Source: Polymyxa betae
Lineage: Eukaryota; Endomyxa; Phytomyxea; Plasmodiophorida; Plasmodiophoridae
Assembly: GCA_003693705.1 (NCBI GenBank)
Contig: RBZT01000441.1
Location: forward strand, 62,001 to 126,000
Length of the DNA: 64,000 nucleotides
Reading direction: 5' to 3'
A program made the translations under genes and the position numbers. This document shows positions 34,363 through 45,376 of the stretch, piece after piece (position 1 is the stretch's first letter; every line of letters begins with the position of its first letter). The notes under the pieces are model-generated. The model had not been told where the DNA came from. It made no database searches and was given only the letters and a program-made list of their open reading frames with translations.

Positions 34363-35757
34363 TTAAGCAAGCCTACTGCTACGCCTAGTACCACGAGACT
34401 CCACAGGTGCTTCTTTGGATTCGTCGTTTTCAAATGTGAACCTTGCAGGACGGGTTGACGAGCGCCTGGATTCGGGTAAAGTGTTACGAAACGACGCCTC
34501 GGATAGTAATCCTTGACGACGGAGTCGTACCGCTTTCTTCTGCTCGGCTTCGGCTTTAGTTGTTTCGGTTGGTATAATCTCTTCGCGAAGATATTCGAGA
34601 AACGGCTCCAAAGCAGAATCACTGCCGTTGTCGCGTTCACTCATGAAACATATCAGTTCGTCCAATGTTTGGGCAACAAGACGAACTTGGCCCTAAAGTA
34701 TGAAGTATTGTTAGAGTTCAGGTAAATGAACATAAAACACAATGGACCTGATCATGCTGTTCATAGAGACGACCACATTGGGATTGTACAGATGAATAGA
34801 AAAACCAATATGATTTGCCCTGAGAGTCTCGTCCTTGTGGCTCAGGCCTGAATGGGTCGGCTAATAAAATCAATCAGCAATGAAAGTCTAGGAATCAGGG
34901 GAATCGCTTACGATCTACACTCGAGATGAATTTCAAGATCTCCGAAGATTCTGAGCATGCCCAATCGCACAGATTCGATAAAATCAAAAGCTAAAGCCAT
35001 TGCAATGAGGTTAAACCGGAAGAAAAACAACAATGAAGGATTTACTCGAGCATATGGCGATAAGGAATGACAATCTTCCGTCCATTGCAATAATAATGGA
35101 TTCTGATATTTTCTCTTGCTTGGCCTCAAATCGCTATCCGATTCCGCTCTTGGGATAGACTTATCCAACAGCGACTGATATGCTTCGGAATCATTACTGT
35201 CCGGGTACATGAATCCAATAAAGCTGTTTTTCATGCCCGAGATGATGCGATGCGTCAAGGTTTGCCACTGATCTGGCCTGACAAAAATCAGCATTACGTG
35301 CATAGTGAAACAAGAAACATTACTTGAGAGCATCTTTTCTGTTCTGTCCCAAATAAATACATCGAGCGGCGAGTTCTGAATACAGAGGATCATCGCGCGA
35401 GAATATGATTGCTTGCTCCAACTCAAGAAAGGAGAATGGTGGTAGCATTAAAATCGGTGCAAATACTTGACAGAACGACAGCAGATTAACAAATTCAGTT
35501 GTAGAATTGATATCAGCAGCTGTGACATCTGGGATACTTCTCAAAGCATCTTCTCCCTGGTCGCCTTCCAATTCCATCGGAGTCGCCGACTCAGTCACGA
35601 CCTGATGCATCACATCTCTATCGACTCCATCATATTCATCAGGGTCGGGATGGAAATCGGATTCGTCATCGCCTTGGTTGGATGGCTCATAGTCGGATTC
35701 TTTAAGTGGATACGGTGATGGAGGTGGTGATAGATTAGTGGACGATACATTCTCCAT
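34363..35757 (-). CDS. DDT/WHIM-like chromatin-remodelling protein
   Basis: Five exons joined by introns of about 45-55 nt. ATG 35757 opens MENVSSTNLSPPPSPYPL, followed by an acidic stretch. Exon 1 then has LLSFCQVFAPILMLPPFSFLE, like the DDT domain of ISWI-partner subunits such as RSF1 and CECR2. The penultimate exons give RPEPQGRDSQGKSYWFFYSS and RLYEQHD, matching the WHIM-type GRDSxGxxYWxFY motif that follows DDT in these proteins. The C-terminus is basic, with RRSSRLA at the end. Likely nuclear. The exact orthologue is not certain. Confidence 0.7.
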
Positions 35758-35980
35758 CAAGCTAAACGGAGCGATCCCAAACACCACACTGACTCCAGCC
35801 TTAAACTGCGAGATCCATTTTCAGCCACATACTGCTTACTGAATTACCGATTCTGAATCACTTTTATCAACGACATTATCAAGATCTTGAAAGCTGATGC
35901 GAAATTAATCAGAATTCGAATTATTACAGTAATGCCTAAAACGATATATGAATGCGTAAAGCTGATATATCTTATTTAAT

Positions 35981-36952
35981 CTAAGAATCTGAATCACTGT
36001 CAGCATAACTGACAATATTGAGTTTCTTGGTGAGTTGGGATCCCTGTTCTTTCGATGAATTTGATGCAGAAGATGGAGGCTTCACCTCGGGACTTTTGCG
36101 TTTTCTCTTTACTACAATAGGCACAGTCGAGCCGTTCTCGTGACTGGTATTTGCGATGATGTTGATACCAGAAAAGGCTCCGGATTCCTTGACGACAGCA
36201 TCTTTGTCGACATCGTCGTCGATTCGTCGAATTACCCTGTCGTTCGTATCGCCAAATACACTGCGAACTGTTTCTTCATCCTGCTGTTCTTGTTTCTGCA
36301 ACACTGTCGATTCGTATTTCCTTTGATGTAGCAAAAGCAATTCTTCAGGTGATCGTTGACTATGCCGTCGACTCATGGCCTGAAGTTCTTGAAGAGCATC
36401 CATCTGATCCATCTCTCTTTTAGCTTCTTTCTGCCTATTCTCTAAAGCCTTGACACAACTGGTTAGTACAAAAATATAAAAATTATACAATTAAACAAAC
36501 CTTCATGGCATCCTGCTCTTCTTCCTTTATCCTCTCTTCAAGTTCTTTATCAACTTGCAGCGCGGCAGTCCAAGGTTCGAAATTTCGCTTCGCACCTCGC
36601 TCGACAACATAATTGCCATTTTTTGGATCGGTTTTGAATGTGATTTCGCTCGAGCACATAACACATTTGATAAAAAATCGCCAGACTTTGATCCCTAGGT
36701 AATCTTCCCCAATGGCAAGCTCTTTTTTCGAATTAAACTTCTTCCCAGAATACATGAACTCTCCACACGACATACACTGAACGTTCATTGGCAACATGGT
36801 TCGGACGGTTTCTTGCCGGTCGATCGGCTTGCGATTTCTTGGCAACTTCGTGGCATCGAAATCTGGTGGGTAATATCTGAGACCACGTCAGTGGAACGGC
36901 CAGGACTGCTTCAGCTATTTTCTTACTTATTGAGCACTTTACGTTCACCCAT
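35981..36952 (-). CDS. YJU2: splicing factor YJU2 (CCDC94/Cwf16)
   Basis: Spliceosome step-one factor. The first exon starts at ATG 36952 with MGERKVLNK, and a 54-nt intron restores YYPPDFDATKLPRNRK, the invariant family N-terminus. A C-x2-C pair (CMSCGEF) and a second CVMC make the zinc site, with EITFKTDP and GAKRNFEPW following. A second intron near 36445-36490 joins DAMK to ALENRQKEAKREMDQ. The tail is charged and ends in a DSDSDS stretch. The family is only found in eukaryotes. Confidence 0.95.
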
Positions 36953-37539
36953 TGTGACAGCGAATAAGGTTTAGAAGGAAGCGGTGTGTAAACGGTAGTC
37001 CGACAGCAACACCGAATGATGAAATGGCGATTTAACGATATACTTTTCACGCACTGCAAAACGTAGCGCAGCCCCTTGTAACATTACTTCCACTAGTTGG
37101 CTCTTAATTCAAATACTGTATCGGCTTTATTGAGATTAGATGGCAATCGGAATTAAACAACTAACAGGCGACATTACACTCGTTAACGACAGAATTTTTG
37201 CCATGTTGTGTGTTGATGCATCAAAACTGGGCTTGCACAATTTGGTGGGTTTTCGATATCAGGTTACTGCTCCAAGACAATCTTCTAGTTCAGTGTAGGT
37301 ATTATTTATACTATCTGATACCTAATGGCTGTTATTTATATAGAAATAGCATAGGCCGCTCGCAGGTCAAAGAACGTCCAAGACGAGCACTGTCCTTGAC
37401 TTCGGTAAGAGGGCCTGACCGTTACGGACTGCGTTCCGGTCTATGTTTGGTTAGATCGCTCTGATCTCGACCAATAGCAGTTAAATTGTGACATTTGACG
37501 GTTACCCTGATGTTAGTTTCTGTCTTAGCTGAGGAGCTT
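36953..37539. other. intergenic region
   Basis: About 590 bases with AT-rich stretches and no convincing gene. A plus-strand frame at 37198-37464 lacks recognisable features. Confidence 0.4.
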
Positions 37540-38624
37540 ATGATGGTTCGACTGCAGGTATCAAATATCAATCTAGCAGCCGTCGACCTGCTGAGGTTGC
37601 TGTTCTATCAAAACGAAGGGTCCTTAGCTGTTTGCTACCATTTCGCTTGATTCATCGTGATTTTATAGGCAGTTCTTAGCTTATACACGAACCGATGACG
37701 AAGTCTCATTGATCTTGAAACGAAATGATATCAATCCATTCAAAGATATTGCTAATGTCTGTATATCTCCAATGAGTTGGCTGGCTCTAAGCCTCTGTAA
37801 TGACGAAGAAGGTTCCAGGACATTTAGTCTCTGAGCTCTTTGATCATTTGATTTGTTTTAGTGAGTGATGGTCTCGTGAGTAAGCTATTGTCGTTGCTGG
37901 CTACTCAGAATTATTCGATTTTCTACCTGTCGACGGCAACGCAAGATTACATTCTGGTGAAAAGCGACCAGCTCGAGGAAATCTTACGCTGCCTACGAGA
38001 ATCTCTTACTGTTGATATCGACTTCAACGCATCATCGGAGATCGACGAAAGCTCTCGCACAACGCCACGTTCAAATGCTAATAATGAGGGACTGTCGCAA
38101 GTAGGACTAGATGAAGCATCTCGTGAAGTAAAGACGCCTAGCGATTTCGAAGTTAAGCTCGCTTTGCTGCCTGAAGGATTCTGTCTCCATTCTTTATCGC
38201 TTGCGGAACTCGATCGAATAATGAAGCCCCTTATACGGGTTCTATTTATTGAACGCAGCAAACTATCATTTTTCTCTTTTGCTATGGTTGAAGATCAGGT
38301 CCGTTCGGTGAATGTTTAGCACTTTTAGAGAAAGAGATTAATTTGTTTCAGATTTCAATGATCTTGGATAAGGAGTCAGCCAAATTCTTTAGAACGTATG
38401 CCGAGATCGATCAGAAATACAGATGGCGAGCATTTAAAGTGCTTGGTGAATGGGGATTTTCGGAAATCGGCCTCGTGAACTCTCTATCCAGTGCTTTGTC
38501 AAGTGCTGGAGTCGAATCTCCTTTATTCTTATCAACATTCAGTCGAGATTTTATTATTGTCCCTTCTGAGGTGGAAGAAACAGCTAAGGAAGCTTTTATC
38601 AAGGCTGGATTCATGGTCTCTTAG
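37540..38624 (+). CDS. CASTOR-like ACT-domain protein
   Basis: Resembles the arginine sensors CASTOR1/2, which regulate mTORC1 through tandem ACT domains. Five exons: ATG 37540 opens MMVRLQVSNINLAAVDLLRL. The next exon has FLAYTRTDDEVSLILKR, followed by LLATQNYSIFYLSTATQDYI, which mirrors the LSTYQTDFILV segment of CASTOR. After a charged linker come FVKLALLPEGF-like and LSFFSFAMVEDQ segments. The final exon, after an intron of about 55 nt, reads ISMILDKESAKFF and then LSTFSRDFIIVPSE, matching the second ACT half. ACT folds are also common in amino-acid enzymes, but the order of blocks and lack of a catalytic domain favour CASTOR. Confidence 0.8.
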
Positions 38625-38797
38625 ACCAAATATACTTTCACTTAATTATGCATTACCCCAAACGTATCTCCTCTGTGAATAATCCTAAAATATGCATACC
38701 AAGCTATCTTCTAGGAGATTAGAATTGCAAAGTGGGGTCATGGGGACAATAAAGGTTTAGAAATGAGATAAGGCCAATACTGAATATTCAAAATGAA

Positions 38798-39892
38798 TTA
38801 AGCCCGACCAGCCTGTTTCATCACTTCTAACATTAATTTGCCAACAGCAGCGGGAGATTCTGAGACGGCAACCCCAGCTTCTTTTAGAGCAGCGATCTTC
38901 TCCTTGGCACCGCCCTTACCGCCGGAAATAATAGCTCCAGCATGGCCCATACGCCGCCCAGGTGGAGCTGTAAGCCCTGCGATGAAGGCAACCACCGGCT
39001 TGTTCTCGACGTTATTCTCAGCTAAAAAGGCGGCGGCTTTCTCTTCAGCCTGACCACCGATTTCACCGATCATGATAATTCCTGAGTTCTGAGATTACTA
39101 TCCAAGGCATCAATGGCACATCGAATCAACCTTCGGTCTGGGGATCTTTTAGGAATCTGTCAATAACATCGATGAAGTTGGTGCCATTAAAAGGATCACC
39201 CCCAATACCAACACATGTAGACTGTCCAAGCCCAACACTTGTCGTCTGATGAACAGCTTCATACGTTAAAGTTCCCGATCTGGAAACAATGCCGATTTTT
39301 CCTAAAGCGAATGTGAAAATTAGAATAGTAACAGCGATATTTACGATCAAACCTGGGGTGTGGATGTATCCAGGCATAATACCAATCTTGCATTCTCCAG
39401 GCTTGATAATACCTGGGCAGTTCGGTCCAATTAGACGAACGTTAGGCTTCTTCTTCAGAGCCCGCAGGACCTTCACCATATCATGTTGTGGAATACCTAT
39501 AGCAATTTGACATCAAATGCCTGTATGACATAAAATAAAGGGCAACCTTCAGTGATGGTTACAATCAATGGAACATCAGCCTCAATAGCTTCAAGGATGG
39601 CGGCAGCTGCGAATGGAGGCGGCACGTAGATAGCGGTGGCGTCGGCACCAGTTTCTTTAACGGCGTCGGCAACTGTATCAAATACTGGAAGACCTAGGTG
39701 CTCCTTGCCGCCCTTTCCAGGCGAAACACCACCCACAACTTGGGTTCCATACTCAATCGCCTGCTCCGAATGGAACGTCCCCTGCTTTCCCGTGAGCCCT
39801 TGGACGATAACACGAGTGTTTTTATCGACGAAAACGGCCGCTGTCGAGGACAGGGCACGTCGGCATGAGGAGAATGCCCTGTTAAGAAACAT
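38798..39892 (-). CDS. SUCLG1: succinyl-CoA ligase, alpha subunit, mitochondrial
   Basis: TCA-cycle enzyme forming ATP or GTP from succinyl-CoA. ATG 39892 gives [16 protein letters not shown], a mitochondrial presequence. CoA-binding blocks follow: [19 protein letters not shown] and [10 protein letters not shown]. Introns of about 50 nt separate [54 protein letters not shown] and then [15 protein letters not shown]. The phosphohistidine motif [20 protein letters not shown] is intact. The gene is complete. Confidence 0.96.
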
Positions 39893-40474
39893 CGTGATCT
39901 ATCGTGGCTGTTTTATGGTAAGATGGAATTGCCAGTTAATACGAGACGATATGCGCACTTTCTCTGATTTTTAAGTTCTCTTTTTCTCAAACTTGAACTT
40001 TCAGTCTTTTACTGTCAATCCCAGCTTGAGCTACAGAATTACACAAGCATGTCATCGTCTGATGCACAAGAATTATTCGTGTGTTTTCTGACGGATTCGG
40101 TAATTGGATTTTATAAATACAGGCTATCGAAGAGGTACACAAAATAGTGACACATAAACGGTGGATTTCCTGTTTCAAAATTCTGTGTAGCAAGGCTGGC
40201 TGACTCCTATCTGCTTGTCGACTTGTTTGGCAGTACATTCCAGGAAGGACTCTATACTGGTGATTAATTCAGTGAGACTTGAAATCTGAATATGGTGCTG
40301 ATGGAGTGATGGGTGAAAACCGAAATATGGCATAACTATCATTCTAATCCATGTACTGTATGAAATGCAAGGGTACAGACCCGGTTTAAAAAATTACCGA
40401 CATTTATCTCATTACGTATAGGCAGGGAATTTTGTTAGTAGTAGTAATATATGCAAAACAGAAACCACACAGAA
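39893..40474. other. intergenic region
   Basis: About 580 bases with no coding frame that I can support and no recognisable element. Confidence 0.4.
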
Positions 40475-41680
40475 TTATACAACGGATATACGACGTGGAC
40501 GAGGCGTCGGAGATGGGATCGGTGCAGTGGTGTTGACGAACGTTGAAGGTGCTGGAGAGGCAATCGTCACTGAAACGGCGACAGGTACGTTTTGCTGTGC
40601 GGCAGTTGCTAGGAGTTGAGAGAGCGATGAAGAATTAGCAGCTGCTGACAGATCGATAGTGGTAGTTGGCGATGCCGATGCAGCCGGAACCAAGGTTGGC
40701 AATGTTGCCGGCGTGCTTGTTATAGGTGCAGTGCTTGGAGATAAGCTGGGGAAGATGACTGGGGTTGTGGATGCAGATGTTGTCGGAGCCGGCGTTATGG
40801 CTGCAGATGTTGTCGGAGCCGGCGTCATGGCTGCAGATGTTGTCGGAGCCGGCGTTATGGCTGCAGATGTTGTCGGAGCCGGCGTTATGGCTGCAGCTGC
40901 AGGTGGTGTTGGGACTGGAGTGGTAGCTGTTGATGGCATGGTGGTGGTCGGTACTGGCGTCACATCTGCAGCTCGTGGACGTCGTGTAGTAGCAGCTGAG
41001 GCTTGGGTCGCGAACGTGCCAATCTTGGCGCAGAGACTGCCATTGCAGGCGTATCCTGATGGGCACCAGCCACAGGTCTTTCCAGAAATATAGGCTGATT
41101 CTCCAACCCAATTGCCAGCTGATTTATAGTGGCAGACATAGACCTGGACCTGAGGTTTTCCCAATAGGTTCGAGCATGTCGTTTGAGCACAACCAACAAA
41201 TTCGGTTGTAGCCCAGACCATCTGTTTATAGTGACCGCACGCTTTACCAGGTGTACACGATAACAGGGCGAAATCGTAATCTTTTGCCTAGACAGATCAT
41301 CATTTCAGCTCATGGTTCGGCAACAATTATCATTCAGTGAAACAATGGTTTGACGATGTGAAAAGTTTGGCAATTACCTCAGCAGCCCATGCCGAAGCAG
41401 CATCGGTGATGTTCATAGCAGGCCAACCCCAGGCCAAATTCTCACCGTATGATGTCGAGCTGTGTCCAGTTGGGCATGTGTTAGCATATGCCAATGCTGA
41501 CGCTTCCAAATTCGAATCCCACAGCATCGTCAGCATATTCATAGCAGTCGGCGACACATTGCTGCGAACTTGATTGTGCACAGCCAATACGGCGGCCTTG
41601 TCATAATCTGTTAGGGCAGCGTGACTGCTGCAAACAATCACAGCGATCAGAATTAGATGTAATTCGAGCAATGTCGGCAT
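40475..41680 (-). CDS. secreted CAP/SCP-domain protein with mucin-like repeat tail
   Basis: CAP superfamily (CRISP, antigen 5, PR-1). ATG 41680 opens MPTLLELHLILIAVIVCSSH, a signal peptide. The CAP core has AVLAVHNQVRS and then SYGENLAWGW. One intron of about 92 nt ends in TGTCTAG near 41290 and joins AASAWAAE to AKDYDFALLSCTPGK. GHYKQMVWATTEFVGCA completes the metal/substrate cavity residues. A cysteine-containing linker (CGWCPSGYACNG) precedes a long Thr/Pro/Ala tail with repeats of ITPAPTTSAA and more TTT stretches. It is likely extracellular and heavily O-glycosylated. Comparable CAP proteins are common in pathogens. Confidence 0.85.
40771..40890. repeat. four perfect 30-bp tandem repeats
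   Basis: The unit begins CTGCAGATGTTGTCGGAGCC and ends GGCGTTATGG. It is repeated at 40771, 40801, 40831 and 40861, with only single-base differences. On the minus strand each unit encodes ITPAPTTSAA within the mucin-like tail of the CAP protein. Confidence 0.95.
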
Positions 41681-41955
41681 TGGATAAGTTAAAGATATAT
41701 CATGAGTCAATGCAATTAGAGACTTAAGAATGGCATGGCAAATGACTCAGCATGCAGTATGTATTATTTCCAATGTGCATCTTATCGCATCATATTGTGT
41801 ATAAGATCATAAGCAGACAGTTCAGCAAAAGATCGCCGTTCTCACTCATGCCAACTCAGTAAAATCGATTAATAAAACCAGGAGTCGCGATCGTATGACA
41901 GAACTATACAAATCATCGATCGGGCTTTCGATATCGCAGACAAACCTGTCAGACA

Positions 41956-42165
41956 CTATTCCAGCAATGCAGCGAGCACGCCGCCCAGCATCCGTAAACC
42001 ACCACCACCAGCCTGAATATAGACTGCGACGACACCATGGAACTTTCCCGGAATATTCGAGTAGACACCCTTGTCATATGTCAAATGACCGATCCGAAAC
42101 GCACCAACTTCCGAGTCATTCAGTCTTCCGCATTGTTTTAGCATCAAGCTTGTTGTGTCTGTCAT
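41956..42165 (-). CDS. small hypothetical protein
   Basis: ATG 42165 opens MTDTTSLMLKQCGRLNDSEV, followed by GKFHGVVAVYIQAGGGGLRM and a stop at 41956. The composition is ordinary for a soluble protein, and it starts head to head with the orphan gene at 42187. It may be longer if an intron lies in the Gly-rich stretch. No family recognised. Confidence 0.4.
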   Translation of the reverse strand: MTDTTSLMLKQCGRLNDSEVGAFRIGHLTYDKGVYSNIPGKFHGVVAVYIQAGGGGLRMLGGVLAALLE

Positions 42166-42186
42166 TCTACCAGCATCAGATCAAGC

Positions 42187-43386
42187 ATGAGCGCCATCGA
42201 AATGCCTCGCATCGCCGGCGAGACGCCGTCTGATCGCGAACATCTTGACCATAATAAGTATCTCAGCCCTCACCTGATTGTTCGTTATGCCATTGTCGGC
42301 TGGTGTCTGTCCAAGTTCAATGGGCTTGGCTATATCGGTCGTACCAACATCCAGCAGATGCACGCCTTAGCGGAAACTGTCCAGAAACAGGAAAACGAAC
42401 AGCAGTCGTCACGCCTCGAGCCGCTTCGAGTCGCCGAAAATCGCATCCGAAACGACGTTCTGCAAGATTTTATCAAGTATGTTTGCGACCCGAAAACTGG
42501 TAGAGAATTTGACTGCGATCGGACCAACTTTATGTTCCAGTCATGTACTTCTGCACTTTTATATTGTGTAGCCCGGGCATTACCCGATCGGTTCCCAGAT
42601 CCCCGCGATCTCATGATTCTAAACTCGTACGATTATGTCGAAGGATACCTGAACACCTATAACGATTACTGCTCGAACCGTTACGATTTCTTGGTTTTCA
42701 CGCAATCGCTCGGGAAGACAATCCGTGAATATTTCCGCCGCTTTCAGCTCGGACTAGAGAACGGATCCATTCGTCTGGATCCGCGATATCGTCAGCATTT
42801 CCGAAACAGCCTGCTTGCCGCTTTCGACAAGATTCGCGACGATCTCGGTGAAGAGTACTGGAAGAACGAGTTCCCTCTTCGAAATCCAGAGGAACCTCTC
42901 CCAGAAACTCGCTCTTACGATTTGAATGACGAATCGCAAGTCTATGATTGGGACGTCGACGATGTCCCTGCCGGAGGTCGCATCGTCCTCCGACAGCCGT
43001 ACGCACCCATCTTGGAGGCACATCAGCGCGCCAAATTGAAAGTGCTCCTGCATGTACTGGATGCTCTGCAGCGGTACCAATCAGATCAAGGTGTCACCCG
43101 GGAACACGCGATCGCCTTATTAGCCTGTTTCGAAGACAAAGCACACCAGCTTCTGCACAACATGGGTGTACCAGACGACGATATCCTTCCACTGCGTGCA
43201 TCTGCCCATGCTGATCTCGTATGTATTTGCCAGCTTGCATGCGAGTCCCAGAGAGCCGGTAACGTTCCAGAGTCCGAACAAGGTCGTCGCGATGAAGAAA
43301 CTGACGATCAGTCTCAGCTGAGACAGGAGAAGATTGTTCAGCAGATGATGTCCAACATGAACATTCAGCCATCCAGCTCCGAATAG
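42187..43386 (+). CDS. orphan single-exon protein
   Basis: Uninterrupted frame of 399 codons from ATG 42187 (MSAIEMPRIAGETPSDREHL). It is mostly alpha-helical with regularly spaced aromatic residues (YVEGYLNTYNDYCSNRYDF, TIREYFRRFQLGL). A C-terminal coiled-coil-like, Gln-rich tail includes RQEKIVQQMMSNMNIQPSSS. I recognise no family. Its length without an intron is unusual for this window. The N-terminal IEMPRIAGE also occurs in the small ORF at 24225-24353. Confidence 0.75.
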   Translation: MSAIEMPRIAGETPSDREHLDHNKYLSPHLIVRYAIVGWCLSKFNGLGYIGRTNIQQMHALAETVQKQENEQQSSRLEPLRVAENRIRNDVLQDFIKYVCDPKTGREFDCDRTNFMFQSCTSALLYCVARALPDRFPDPRDLMILNSYDYVEGYLNTYNDYCSNRYDFLVFTQSLGKTIREYFRRFQLGLENGSIRLDPRYRQHFRNSLLAAFDKIRDDLGEEYWKNEFPLRNPEEPLPETRSYDLNDESQVYDWDVDDVPAGGRIVLRQPYAPILEAHQRAKLKVLLHVLDALQRYQSDQGVTREHAIALLACFEDKAHQLLHNMGVPDDDILPLRASAHADLVCICQLACESQRAGNVPESEQGRRDEETDDQSQLRQEKIVQQMMSNMNIQPSSSE

Positions 43387-44403
43387 ATGGGATTTGCTCA
43401 TCTGTCCATACATGGTGTTCACTAGATCTATCGTATCATAGAGATGTATGTTTAATGCAGAAAGAGCTTTAATATTGTGCATTCAGAAGATCGACTTTTG
43501 TTGCGTATTTTTTCGTGTCATGAGCGCAACCATTGACAGCCTCTTTCGTGATAATGCGCATAGCGACCTTTTGGTAGAGCAATTTACAATTCAGAATTCG
43601 TCCATGCGGTTCTGTTTCGAACAGGAGCCAGTAAAGCCTCAGAACTGCATAAATGCGACCTGGAAGAAACTTTCACAGCCTGTCATTATCAACAAACTGT
43701 CGAATCGAATCGAATCCAACAGTGTCATTCTCTAACCTGTGTGAATCGAACCTGTGTCTTCGCGATTCAATCATTAACGGTCCGGCTTTGCTTGTCTGAA
43801 GCACAGGTTAGAGAATGACACTGTTGGATTCGATTCGATTCGACAGTTTGTTGATAATGACAGGCTGTGAAACGTCCATAGCACAAAGGAGGCTGAGAGG
43901 TACGGTACGCCGGCCTACCGTTGCGAACTTCTGAATCTACTCTAGTTTCAATTGTATTTCTCAAAATCAACGCACATTTTAAAACGTGCGAAAAATACTG
44001 TCCTCAAAAATCGAAAGTGTTGGACTGTGAGTTGCTTCGCAGTTTTAGGACAGTTTTGCCCATCCGAATTCCAAAAACGGAAGAACCTCTATCAACTTCC
44101 GGACATATAACGCCTTACCAAGTTATAAAATATTCAAATTCAAGACGTCAATTGATCAGGCTCGTCGAGATCTGCCTTTTGACGTCTTGTTTGCATTAAT
44201 TGGACCGACCCCGAGGCTCCTGTAATATCTTCGCTATGGAGGACGCTCTTTAAAAAAGTTGATTAAGATGTCCGCTACCGTAGGAGCTCCTACCGTTACC
44301 TCAACTTGCCAACTTATTAGGTATACGTAACTTTTGTGATAAATTACTCTTTTGTTTGTGAAATCAACGAATCTTGTCCGGGAAAAAGCCATACTTTCAC
44401 AAT
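43387..44403. other. intergenic region with inverted repeat and ORF remnant
   Basis: About 1 kb. A frame from ATG 43520 (MSATIDSLFRDNAHS) runs to 43735 and extends into the left arm of the inverted repeat described separately, so its end may be altered. A 14-bp palindrome GTAGGAGCTCCTAC is at about 44280-44293. No other gene is apparent. Confidence 0.4.
43671..43872. repeat. 71-bp-arm perfect inverted repeat, 60-bp loop
   Basis: The left arm, 43671-43741, begins TTTCACAGCCTGTCATTATC. The right arm, 43802-43872, is its exact reverse complement, ending GATAATGACAGGCTGTGAAA. The 60-base loop has no clear gene. Such a structure could fold into a long hairpin and may be a MITE-like or palindromic element. 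I see no target-site duplication at the ends. Confidence 0.95.
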
Positions 44404-44415
44404 GTGCGCTCGCAC
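44404..44415. promoter_or_regulatory. GTGCG-N2-CGCAC palindrome upstream of GTPase A
   Basis: GTGCGCTCGCAC followed by TTTATC lies 154-143 bases before the start of GTPase copy A. A near-identical GTGCGCCCGCAC followed by TTTATC precedes inverted copy D (52090-52101 on the plus strand). The function is inferred only from position and symmetry. Confidence 0.3.
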
Positions 44416-44557
44416 TTTATCTGAAAATCGATTTCAAACAAATGTTGAATAAAGATGGGTCGCGCTGTAGGCCGCAGACCTTCTGTAGGCCGGAGACCCC
44501 GGCACCCCGACCCCGTCACCCCGACCCCGCCCAGGTCAGAGCCACAATCCATTTACA

Positions 44558-45376
44558 ATGCGGATCATCAGTATTGTTGTCCTGTTAGGCCTCGTTGGAA
44601 GTCATTGTGCTGTCAAGGCGGGCTTCGCTCCTCATGAATACGGATGCTCCCGATTCAACAACTATCTGGGTCCGCAACACAACTGGGAGAACGATCTCGC
44701 CCCTGCATTTCTGCACAACGATTTCGTCGTTGTGATCCATGGTGTGGTGGGCGCCGGAAAATCGTCCCTCATTAAACTGCTCTGTGGACACCAGAATGAT
44801 CTACAGATCGGCCAAAAACTCCCAGACAGCAGCAACATTCGCAGTGTCACCGACCGAGCCAACGTTTATAATTGCCGGTCTCGAACCAGTCCTCAGTCCG
44901 CCACCATCTTTGTCATCGATACTCCCGGCTTCGAAGAACCCAACGAGGCAGGCCAACTATGCGCCCTAGAAGGCGTCGACCGTGCACTTCGATTTGCCCG
45001 AGAACAGCGAGCCCCTCTCCGGCGAATCTATTTCTTAATGGACTGGTCCGACCCCAAAGAACCCATCCCGCTCAATCTGGAAAACCACCTCCATATCCTG
45101 CTTGCCCGCTATGGATCCTTGGTCGCATCGCGGATCCGCTTCGTCATCAGCAAGTCGGATCGGTTGTATCGAATGGGACGGCCCCAGGTCCATATTAAGC
45201 AAATGGTGGCGTTTACTGGGCAATGCTATAAAAATGTATTCCAGCTGGCTATGGTTCCCAAGCAGATGGTTTTTGTGTCCTTAAATGCTGAATACGGGGA
45301 TTGTCCTACCATTCGACAGCTCACGACTGATTTTGGTTGGAGCGTCGGAGGAAATGATGCTCGGACTGAGCTCTGA
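44558..45376 (+). CDS. signal-peptide AIG1/GIMAP-like GTPase, copy A
   Basis: ATG 44558 opens MRIISIVVLLGLVGSHCAVK, a signal peptide. The GTPase domain follows: G1 GVVGAGKS at residues 62-69, a G2-like SVT at 96-98, G3 DTPG at 121-124 and G4-like SKSD at 198-201. This order and the SVT-plus-DTPG pairing fit the AIG1/GIMAP class. The protein would enter the secretory pathway, unlike classical plant AIG1 or vertebrate GIMAP proteins. The TGA at 45374 may be a break: an alternative frame continues SSDGPLDAKLEHFTSI, and 45437-45841 carries a matching C-terminal domain. Whether this copy is functional is uncertain. Confidence 0.65.
   Translation: MRIISIVVLLGLVGSHCAVKAGFAPHEYGCSRFNNYLGPQHNWENDLAPAFLHNDFVVVIHGVVGAGKSSLIKLLCGHQNDLQIGQKLPDSSNIRSVTDRANVYNCRSRTSPQSATIFVIDTPGFEEPNEAGQLCALEGVDRALRFAREQRAPLRRIYFLMDWSDPKEPIPLNLENHLHILLARYGSLVASRIRFVISKSDRLYRMGRPQVHIKQMVAFTGQCYKNVFQLAMVPKQMVFVSLNAEYGDCPTIRQLTTDFGWSVGGNDARTEL

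Noticed and set aside
43742-43801. tRNA hidden in the loop of the 71-bp inverted repeat
   Set aside because: A GGTTCGATTC-like stretch is present, but T-stem pairing fails and no anticodon arm can be formed.
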